From positions 1-28,085 of the IMG/VR virus record IMGVR_UViG_3300032246_001014: 28,085 nt of DNA, one strand, 5' to 3'. Source of the DNA: a virus. Shown piece by piece: positions 24,259 through 28,085 of this stretch; position 1 is the stretch's first letter; every line of letters begins with the position of its first letter. The translations under genes were made by a program, and so were the position numbers. The notes under the pieces are model-generated. The model saw only the letters and a program-made list of their open reading frames with translations. It was not told the DNA's origin and searched no databases.

Positions 24259-24467
24259 GTCAGTTCTCCTTCCAGGCTTTGTACAACAGCATGATGAACA
24301 GAGGGGCTATCACTATGAGTCCACCCGCTGCTAGCAGTGCTATCAGGGCTAGTAAGTTTTCCACATATATCTCCTGTGATGGTAAGGGCTTTGATGATGG
24401 CAGAGGGGGGGTGCAATATGCCACCTTTGACTTGGTTTAAGACTTGATTTGCTTCTTGTCTGTTCAT
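24255..24467 (-). CDS. Small hypothetical protein, 3' half overprinted
   Basis: It starts at the ATG at 24465-24467 with AAAGGAAACACACAC as leader. The N-terminal half (MNRQEANQVLNQVKGGILHP; SAIIKALTITGDI) looks like a helical phage accessory protein. From about residue 35 the sequence turns into Ser/Thr/His-rich text and the same DNA encodes a clear membrane microprotein in another frame (24260-24364). So either the true gene is shorter in origin and was extended, or the two frames are used together. The frame is open upstream of the ATG too. Function unknown. Confidence 0.5.
   Translation of the reverse strand: MNRQEANQVLNQVKGGILHPPSAIIKALTITGDICGKLTSPDSTASSGWTHSDSPSVHHAVVQSLEGELT
24260..24364 (-). 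CDS. 34-residue membrane microprotein (GTG start)
   Basis: A short gene read directly from the sequence. A GTG at 24362-24364 has GGAG about six bases upstream. The product is one membrane helix with a charged end: MENLLALIALLAAGGLIVIA then PLFIMLLYKAWKEN. Its stop lies one base from the next ATG. The hydrophobic run and the Lys/Trp-containing tail are unlikely by chance. It overlaps the 3' half of the 70-residue frame at 24255-24467 out of frame. Role unknown; it could affect the host inner membrane. Confidence 0.5.
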   Translation of the reverse strand: MENLLALIALLAAGGLIVIAPLFIMLLYKAWKEN

Positions 24468-24790
24468 GTGTGTGTTTCCTTTAGACAATAGTAGGGACAA
24501 CGTATAGGGATGATGATTAGTCTGTGTCCTATGCGTCACCCTATTGGGTGTCAGCATTGGGGTTTTACCCTTAATGCCGTTTGCTGCTTTATTTATCAGG
24601 CCAGAGATTCTGTCTCTGCAACAGTTGACTATCAGCCTACGCGCCTGTTTATCACTTGGGGCAAAACCCTCGTGCACCCGTTTCCCTGTTGAGCCTTCGC
24701 AGGTCTCGGTCAAGGTGAACCGCTTTCCTCCCTCGCCACCACAGTCATGGGTGCTTACTATCGTGAGGGGTACGGTTGACGTAGGGGCAT

Positions 24791-24862
24791 AAAAAAAACC
24801 GTTACAACTGCCCTCGGTAGAAACCCATAGGTGAAGACCAAGGGCGAGAGCATGTGTAACGG
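24791..24862 (-). terminator. Intrinsic terminator-like nested hairpin with T8
   Basis: On the minus strand an 8-bp outer stem encloses a 9-bp inner stem and is followed directly by eight T (24791-24798 as A on plus). The outer loop is long (48 bases) but mostly filled by the inner stem. It would stop leftward transcription before the 70-residue gene. Confidence 0.45.
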
Positions 24863-24891
24863 CTTTCAATATGTTGCTTTCTACGACAACG
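24791..24891 (-). ncRNA. Candidate ~100-nt structured RNA
   Basis: Between a promoter-like pair (24898-24927) and a run of eight T on the minus strand lies a sequence that can fold into nested stems: outer CCGTTACA/TGTAACGG (24799-24806 with 24855-24862) and inner GCCCTCGGT/ACCAAGGGC (24810-24818 with 24837-24845, one wobble in the minus-strand RNA). The start near 24891 is estimated from the -10 position. No known RNA family is recognised. It lies in an open frame, so the alternative is coding sequence with a chance fold. Confidence 0.4.
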
Positions 24892-24897
24892 GGGCAG

Positions 24898-24927
24898 ATA
24901 TTAACTGAAAACAATCAGGGCTGTCAA
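24898..24927 (-). promoter_or_regulatory. Promoter-like TTGACA...TAATAT for the candidate RNA
   Basis: Minus strand: TTGACA (24922-24927, perfect -35) and TAATAT (24898-24903, 4 of 6 for the -10) with 18 bases between. It lies at the 3' end of the 59-residue gene (24901-25080). It points at the candidate RNA and terminator hairpin. Confidence 0.45.
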
Positions 24928-25080
24928 GAACCCTGTTGCAAAGGCACACAGGTATATAAGTACCCTGTCCGACAATGGGGACTTATCCTGCCATGCAGGG
25001 GCAGCGGGAAAGGCTTCCGACAAGGTACGGGGATACCTACGGGGGGTGTCGTTCAGGGACTCAGGCTTGAATTTAATCAT
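24901..25080 (-). CDS. Small protein with C-terminal membrane segment (59 aa)
   Basis: A short gene read directly from the sequence. ATG at 25078-25080, GGAG 7 bases upstream (with TAGCCCC between), and an ATGA overlap with the upstream gene's stop. The product has a Pro/Arg-rich N-terminus (KPESLNDTPRRYPRTLSEAF; PAAPAWQDKSPLSDR) and a C-terminal membrane helix (VLIYLCAFATGFLTALIVFS). The RYPRTLSEAFP motif reminds me of phage membrane proteins with an RYPRTLAEAF-type core, function unknown. A promoter-like sequence is embedded in its last codons. Confidence 0.65.
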   Translation of the reverse strand: MIKFKPESLNDTPRRYPRTLSEAFPAAPAWQDKSPLSDRVLIYLCAFATGFLTALIVFS

Positions 25081-25271
25081 GGGGCTACTCCATCTTTTTG
25101 TAAATAAGGGCCACAGTCCCCGAATTGGATAGCAAAGCCTTTTTTAAATTCAATTATTTTCACTGCTTTGCATTCATTCTTATATTGGTAAGGGTTTGTG
25201 AAATGTTGATTCTTGTATGGTTCGGCGGCTTTCTCTGCTTCATCGCGGGTTTTGAAATAAATTGGTTTCAT
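25077..25271 (-). CDS. Small basic hypothetical protein
   Basis: The start is placed at the ATG at 25269-25271, which has AAAGGATAGCCCC upstream; an upstream open stretch to 25352 belongs to the neighbouring frame. The product has 64 residues: PIYFKTRDEAEKAAEPYKNQ, then NECKAVKIIEFKKGFAIQFG and a C-terminal YLQKDGVAP. It looks like a compact beta-alpha unit. No family recognised. Confidence 0.62.
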   Translation of the reverse strand: MKPIYFKTRDEAEKAAEPYKNQHFTNPYQYKNECKAVKIIEFKKGFAIQFGDCGPYLQKDGVAP

Positions 25272-25282
25272 GGGGCTATCCT

Positions 25283-25447
25283 TTAATCGAAATGTGTAGG
25301 GGCTTTGTAATCTTCTTCTAGCCATGCCATGACGGTGCAAATGTCGTTCCATTTTTCATCATGCACGGCTACGCCTTCTGGGATAACTTGGTCACGGTAG
25401 TCGCACAATACATCCCACAGAAAATCAATAATATTTTTCTCAGTCAT
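25283..25447 (-). CDS. Small acidic hypothetical protein (54 aa)
   Basis: A short gene read directly from the sequence. ATG at 25445-25447 preceded by AAAGGAGTTAGCCCC, and an ATGA overlap with the gene upstream. The product (MTEKNIIDFLWDVLCDYRDQ; AVHDEKWNDICTVMAWLEED) is an acidic helical protein with two Cys. The reading frame, ribosome site and coupling agree. Function unknown. Confidence 0.62.
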   Translation of the reverse strand: MTEKNIIDFLWDVLCDYRDQVIPEGVAVHDEKWNDICTVMAWLEEDYKAPTHFD

Positions 25448-25752
25448 GGGGCTAACTCCTTTGGTACTTCAATTTCATCACCTAATTTGCTGGCAACAAA
25501 GCAGCGCATAGCGGCAACCAGAGGGGTTGATGCACGGTGGCAAATGGGGCTGTCGTTATCGCTGGCTGTCCATGCTTTGCCATCAAAGTCAATAGCAATC
25601 TTTTCACGTTCAATAATGGGGCCACCTTGCGCCCAATTGGTTGATGGTTTGAATATGCGTTGAGCAAAATCTACCGGCTGAGGTTGAATATATCCCTCTG
25701 CTATTTGCACTGCATAGTCAAGCGCAGTTCCTGTCAATTCGCTTGTTTTCAT
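25444..25752 (-). CDS. NinX-like (DUF2591) protein
   Basis: A 102-residue protein from the ATG at 25750-25752. The start MKTSELTGTALDYAVQIAEG, the middle FKPSTNWAQGGPIIEREKIA and the end STPLVAAMRCFVASKLGDEI match the phage DUF2591/NinX pattern. NinX-like proteins sit in early or nin regions of many phages and have no proven activity. The GTGACC before the ATG also occurs in the gene at 22816-23073. Its ATGA overlap couples it to the downstream small gene. Confidence 0.75.
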   Translation of the reverse strand: MKTSELTGTALDYAVQIAEGYIQPQPVDFAQRIFKPSTNWAQGGPIIEREKIAIDFDGKAWTASDNDSPICHRASTPLVAAMRCFVASKLGDEIEVPKELAP

Positions 25753-25772
25753 GGTCACAGACTCCAAAGGTT

Positions 25773-25804
25773 AAAAAAAGGGGCTACAAGCCCCTATAAG
25801 GGGC
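25773..25804 (-). terminator. Strong intrinsic terminator with an alternative hairpin
   Basis: On the minus strand GGGGCT-TGT-AGCCCC (25780-25794) is followed by seven T (25773-25779), a strong terminator just after the gene at 25807-26106. The 5' half can instead pair as GCCCC-TTATA-GGGGC (25790-25804), which would break the terminator. This is an attenuator-like choice. Confidence 0.8.
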
Positions 25805-25806
25805 GT

Positions 25807-26106
25807 TTAAACGGTTTCCGTCATTTGTTCAAGGGCAAACATAATGCCATCTGCATAGGCATTCATTAGGTCGTACAAGTGTCGTTTGGTCGTGTGATAA
25901 CTGATTATGGGCGTTGTAATACCGCCACCATCGTTGTACATGCGATGCAAGCAAACACCACCGTATGCGTGTGACAAGTGGAAATTGCCTATATTTGCAA
26001 CACTTCGACCGTCAATCTGTGAATACGGTTCAAGTGGTGAATTCGTCAATTCGTTCAAGCGTTTGACACGGTTTTCAAGCATGGAATCAGTGATACGGTC
26101 TGACAT
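25807..26106 (-). CDS. Conserved-looking phage hypothetical protein
   Basis: The start is placed at the ATG at 26104-26106 (AAGGGTAGTACC leader); the open stretch upstream has no site. The product has 99 residues: MSDRITDSMLENRVKRLNEL, SPLEPYSQIDGRSVANIGNF, HLSHAYGGVCLHRMYNDGGG and TKRHLYDLMNAYADGIMFAL. This set of motifs is one I recognise from many phages, with unknown function. Likely alpha/beta. A terminator follows it, making it the last gene of the upstream transcript. Confidence 0.7.
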   Translation of the reverse strand: MSDRITDSMLENRVKRLNELTNSPLEPYSQIDGRSVANIGNFHLSHAYGGVCLHRMYNDGGGITTPIISYHTTKRHLYDLMNAYADGIMFALEQMTETV

Positions 26107-26136
26107 GGTACTACCCTTTAAGTTAGTTGATGATGC

Positions 26137-26158
26137 GATTATCAAGCGAATGATAATC
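26137..26158 (-). repeat. Perfect 8-bp dyad, operator-like
   Basis: GATTATCA (26137-26144) and TGATAATC (26151-26158) are perfect inverted repeats with a 6-base spacer, located in the leader of the gene at 25807-26106. It is AT-rich and has no T-run, so a protein-binding operator is more likely than a terminator. Confidence 0.45.
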
Positions 26159-26186
26159 CATAAGCCCACGGGTAGTAGGCTTACGG
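26158..26186 (-). repeat. Intergenic hairpin, copy 1 of a related pair
   Basis: Minus strand CCGTAAGCC ... GGCTTATGG, about 9 bp with one G-U, loop includes ACCCGTG. It lies between the clamp-like gene and the next gene. The loop ACCCGTGG and the stem order match the hairpin at 26870-26895. Confidence 0.55.
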
Positions 26187-26193
26187 GTATCAC

Positions 26194-26829
26194 TTAGGCC
26201 GTTACTGGTTCACTTGTAACGGTCTTAGGCCGTGAGCACCAAGTAGGAATATTGACGCTGCCATGTTCCCGCATAGGCATAATAATGCCTACAAACAAGG
26301 GTTCACTATCAATATTGACAATGCCGCTATCGTTGCCCCGTTGCTTGATTTGAACGGATATACCCGTTGACTTATGCCCTCTTAAGTCGTTTGCACAATC
26401 GGCAAACGCTGCAATATATTCGGGGTTGTAAGTACTGGGTTCAAGGCCGCTATCGCTTGTCAATTTAGGAACAACACGGTCACAATCGGGAAATTTACCC
26501 TCTACCCTTTGAAATACCATGCTTGTACTATCGGGGTTGATAACGGTAATTTTTACCCCGTCAACGGTAAAGCACAATGATTCATTACCCTTTTTGCCCG
26601 TTGCTGACAAGGTTTTCACCGATTCAAGCGGTAATATCACACTGCAAGGGTTTGCTGTCGGTGTTTCGTCAACAAGCAAACGACCAAGCATATGACCGTT
26701 AGTTGCTTCGATATACGTACCACGGTTGTCCTGAACGACATGCAAACCGTTCAAGTAATAACGTATGTCCTTAGTGGCTGCAAGCCTGGACATGGCCTTA
26801 AGTTGTTTGCGTTGAATTGAGAATTGCAT
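26194..26829 (-). CDS. DNA polymerase III beta-clamp-like protein, reduced architecture
   Basis: A 211-residue protein clearly related to DnaN by motifs: DIRYYLNG (21-28, like DVRYYLNG of E. coli beta domain II), ATNGHMLG (42-49, like ATDGHRLA), VEGKFPDCDRVVPK (109-122, like VDGRFPDYRRVLPK) and IIMPMR (182-187, like the C-terminal VVMPMR). Aligned by eye, domain I is absent and only the second half of domain III is present, giving about three half-domains instead of six. A 24-residue tail follows MPMR. It may be a replication clamp of unusual oligomeric state or a regulator of the host clamp. No polymerase gene is in the window. Confidence 0.75.
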   Translation of the reverse strand: MQFSIQRKQLKAMSRLAATKDIRYYLNGLHVVQDNRGTYIEATNGHMLGRLLVDETPTANPCSVILPLESVKTLSATGKKGNESLCFTVDGVKITVINPDSTSMVFQRVEGKFPDCDRVVPKLTSDSGLEPSTYNPEYIAAFADCANDLRGHKSTGISVQIKQRGNDSGIVNIDSEPLFVGIIMPMREHGSVNIPTWCSRPKTVTSEPVTA

Positions 26830-26869
26830 GGTAACTTACCTTTTTTAGAATGATGCAACATTGCACCTT

Positions 26870-26895
26870 GTAGGCCACGGGTTAGCATGGCCTAC
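26870..26895 (-). repeat. Intergenic hairpin, copy 2 of a related pair
   Basis: GTAGGCCA (26870-26877) and TGGCCTAC (26888-26895) are perfect 8-base inverted repeats with a 10-base loop holding the ACCCG motif in the minus-strand RNA. It lies between the gene at 26907 and the clamp-like gene. The stem differs from copy 1 by a paired change (A-T to G-C). Confidence 0.6.
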
Positions 26896-26906
26896 GGGTT
26901 GAAATG

Positions 26907-27098
26907 TTAGAACGCTTCAAAGCCTAAGCCATAACCTGCATAACCTAGAGTACTTGCACCTGCAAACCACGTTTCAAGGTCATAATCATTTACCGCATGG
27001 TAAGAATTTTCTTCAAATACCACATAGTAATCATCGCTATGCGTATTTGATAAGCGAATTGCCGCCCTTGCCGCATCATTGAAAGTTGCATAGGCCAT
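26907..27098 (-). CDS. Small hypothetical protein (63 aa)
   Basis: A 63-residue protein: MAYATFNDAARAAIRLSNTH, then DDYYVVFEENSYHAVNDYDL and a Gly/Tyr/Phe-rich C-terminus (TLGYAGYGLGFEAF). Ribosome site GGGAG 7 bases upstream and a TAATG overlap with the upstream gene. The core looks like a short beta-alpha fold. No family recognised. Confidence 0.65.
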   Translation of the reverse strand: MAYATFNDAARAAIRLSNTHSDDYYVVFEENSYHAVNDYDLETWFAGASTLGYAGYGLGFEAF

Positions 27099-27277
27099 TA
27101 GAATTCTCCCGTCATTTCAAGGTCTTCTAAGGCCGTTACAAGGCCGTCAAAGTCTTCATTTGAACCTAGGATACTTGCAAGTGCAAAAACGGTTTGTACG
27201 TCGATACCGTACGTTTCAGCCAGGTCGATTAAATAGGCTTTACGGTTTTCAAAGCCTTCAGATTGATAGATTGACAT
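27098..27277 (-). CDS. First gene of the early leftward operon (59 aa)
   Basis: A short gene read directly from the sequence. ATG at 27275-27277 with GGGAG 8 bases before. The product (MSIYQSEGFENRKAYLIDLA; ETYGIDVQTVFALASILGSN; EDFDGLVTALEDLEM) is acidic and helical, a pattern I associate with small phage proteins carrying an NEDFDGLVTALED core. It is the first gene read from the divergent control region, so it may be the earliest expressed. Function unknown. Confidence 0.7.
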   Translation of the reverse strand: MSIYQSEGFENRKAYLIDLAETYGIDVQTVFALASILGSNEDFDGLVTALEDLEMTGEF

Positions 27278-27307
27278 GAGTACTACTCCCTTTGTTGATT
27301 GATTGAC

Positions 27308-27332
27308 GTAAGCCTAAATTTTCAAGGCTTAC
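27308..27332 (-). repeat. Leader hairpin with GTAAGCCT dyad
   Basis: GTAAGCCT (27308-27315) and AGGCTTAC (27325-27332) are perfect inverted repeats with a 9-base AT-rich spacer, 31 bases upstream of the first early gene. The stem core AAGCC/GGCTT is shared with the hairpin at 26158-26186. Confidence 0.5.
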
Positions 27333-27360
27333 ACATATATACATAATAGAATCGTGCCAG

Positions 27361-27446
27361 TTGCTGTAACTACTTGATTTATATAGTATAGGAAAAACCC
27401 TCATGTAAATCTATACAGTATTATTCTAGTAATAAAGTTACTGCAA
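27361..27446. repeat. Distant inverted repeat, TTGCTGTAACT / AGTTACTGCAA
   Basis: TTGCTGTAACT (27361-27371) and AGTTACTGCAA (27436-27446) are inverted copies with one mismatch, flanking a candidate promoter. A further related TTGCAGTTACTG occurs near 27906. These may be operator sites for a phage regulator. Confidence 0.4.
27380..27409 (-). promoter_or_regulatory. Candidate early promoter
   Basis: Minus strand TTTACA (27404-27409, 5 of 6 for -35) and TATATA (27380-27385) with 18 bases between, pointing at the first early gene 103 bases downstream. Other AT-rich alternatives exist nearby, so the assignment is tentative. Confidence 0.35.
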
Positions 27447-27608
27447 CGGTAGTAAGACTAGGGTTAGTATATGTAGTACACTAAATATATTCTAGATTGT
27501 GTTTGTAATAGTATATCTAAGGCAATGCCTGGTTACTTATCGGGGACAAAAGGGGTTTGTCACTTACCGCCCACTGTAACGACAATTAAGCCTTACCCGT
27601 TACCCGTG

Positions 27609-27644
27609 CATGTCATGACATGGGTTTGGGACATGTCGCATGTC
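27609..27644. repeat. Cluster of CATGTC/GACATG dyads
   Basis: A perfect 14-base palindrome CATGTCATGACATG (27609-27622), a palindrome GACATGTC (27630-27637) and a further CATGTC (27639-27644) lie within 36 bases. This spacing suits cooperative binding of a dimeric regulator or origin-binding protein. Confidence 0.5.
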
Positions 27645-27948
27645 ATCGCACGCTAGGCGTAACCAGTTGGCTCAGGAGATGGGTCGGAGGGTCTGGAATG
27701 GTGTGCTCCCAACTTCTCGCCCCCCATAAAAAAAATGTGTTTTGTGGTAAAGTTGGTTTTCCAAAAAGTGTGTGGATTGGCAGGTATGAAGTCGGTCATG
27801 TGGCCTCTGGGTAAGGTGTCTTGCAAGCTAGCCAAACCTAAGTTATTCACCCCGATGCTCTGTACGGGTCGCTCCCGTAACAGTCCATACACTTGTTGGT
27901 ATATATTGCAGTTACTGTTAGTTCCCGAATGCTCTAGCAGTTGCCTTC

Positions 27949-27988
27949 AGGGTTAGTCAGGGGTTACTTCTTGACTAACCCTTTTTTT
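27949..27988 (+). terminator. Strong rightward intrinsic terminator
   Basis: AGGGTTAGTCA (27949-27959) pairs perfectly with TGACTAACCCT (27972-27982), followed by a run of seven T (27982-27988). An 11-bp stem with T-run is a strong terminator for plus-strand transcripts, 38 bases before the next gene. No convincing protein gene lies upstream on that strand. Confidence 0.85.
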
Positions 27989-28026
27989 ATCTGTAGTATC
28001 TGGTTATCTGTAGAGGGGTAGATAGG

Positions 28027-28085
28027 ATGATTACTGAGATTGGTATTGAAGTAGGTGTACCTGCACCCAAGATGAGGGTGGTGTA
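28027..28085 (+). CDS. 5' end of a rightward gene, cut by window end
   Basis: ATG at 28027 with GAGGGG about 8-13 bases upstream; open to the window end (19 complete codons): MITEIGIEVGVPAPKMRVV. No family can be assigned from this. It is the first rightward gene after the terminator, and TTATCTGTAG is repeated in its leader (27987-27996, 28004-28013). Confidence 0.5.
   Translation, partial: MITEIGIEVGVPAPKMRVV

Larger units (their letters stand above)
24468..24914 (-). other. Long open frame without a canonical start, possible CDS
   Basis: The frame of the 70-residue gene stays open for about 149 more codons upstream, from a TTG at 24914. It reads in part VPLTIVSTHDCGGEGGKRFT, VHEGFAPSDKQARRLIVNCC and RDRISGLINKAANGI, which looks protein-like (Cys and Gly pairs, amphipathic helix). 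No ATG lies in frame before the late part (24560s region), and the TTG has no clear ribosome site. The same DNA carries a promoter-hairpin-T-run set (24791-24927), so coding and RNA readings compete. No family recognised. Confidence 0.38.
27278..28026. other. Non-coding divergent control region
   Basis: About 750 bases without a convincing gene. Open frames of 64-79 codons occur (e.g. 27620-27814 and 27735-27956 plus, 27653-27892 minus) but lack ribosome sites and read as low-quality protein. The left part (27380-27520) is AT-rich with many TATA-type sequences; the middle has CATGTC dyads, the right a terminator. It separates the leftward early operon (27277) from a rightward gene (28027), so it likely holds promoters, operators and possibly an origin. 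Confidence 0.6.

Noticed and set aside
27653-27892. 79-residue minus-strand open frame in the control region
   Set aside because: No ribosome site, no recognisable motif, and dyads and terminator in the region argue for a non-coding role.
27735-27956. 73-residue plus-strand open frame in the control region
   Set aside because: No Shine-Dalgarno before its ATG, Cys-rich random-looking sequence, and its stop lies within the terminator stem.
1-28085. CRISPR array, tRNA, insertion sequence, integrase or attachment site
   Set aside because: I looked for regular direct repeats, T-loop-like GTTCRA sequences, transposase or integrase motifs and found none convincing.

Overview
The window looks like part of a tailed double-stranded DNA phage genome (or a closely related prophage). 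It carries head, tail, virion-internal, lysis and recombination genes, packed tightly with ATGA and TAATG start/stop overlaps. I see no bacterial housekeeping gene, tRNA, rRNA, integrase or transposase. The short-tail style order (scaffold, capsid, adaptor, large head-tail/nozzle-like protein, fibre, then a run of large virion-internal proteins) suggests podovirus morphology. The host is probably a Gram-negative bacterium, but I cannot name it from sequence alone. Terminase large subunit, portal and DNA polymerase are not in the window and presumably lie outside it.

Layout. (1) Positions 50-18291, plus strand: the late region. It holds a probable scaffold (722-1252), major capsid protein (1282-2283), decoration-like proteins, head-tail adaptor (3390-4229), a large neck/nozzle-like protein with SGY repeats (4232-6229), a beta-rich fibre (6230-7858) and small accessory genes. 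Next come four large virion-internal candidates (9184-15196), the last with an HEFGH zinc-protease motif. A cluster of small proteins follows, then a membrane/lysis cassette (16395-17921) ending in a 3-TM holin-like protein and an M15 peptidase endolysin, and two tiny basic proteins. (2) Positions 27277 down to 18281, minus strand: the early region. From its start it holds small unknown genes, a compact beta-clamp-like protein, more small unknown genes, and then, behind a consensus-like promoter at 23111-23141, a recombination operon. That operon has a YqaJ-type nuclease, RecT-family annealing protein, an HTH protein, an SSB-like protein, a resolvase-like nuclease, a glycosyltransferase and a methyltransferase. 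It meets the late region tail to tail with an 11-base overlap. (3) Positions 27278-28026: a non-coding divergent control region with dyads, AT-rich promoter-like sequence and a strong rightward terminator. A new rightward gene begins at 28027 and runs off the window.

The least ordinary parts are these. A candidate ~100-nt RNA at 24791-24891 has its own promoter and terminator but lies inside a long open frame. Two intergenic hairpins at 26158 and 26870 appear to covary. A beta-clamp homologue seems to lack domain I and half of domain III. A conserved-looking membrane gene (16395-16934) has only ATT as a possible start. A TAGCCCC-ATG motif recurs at three gene starts. A 34-residue membrane microprotein is overprinted on another gene. 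All family calls are by eye, with no database search.
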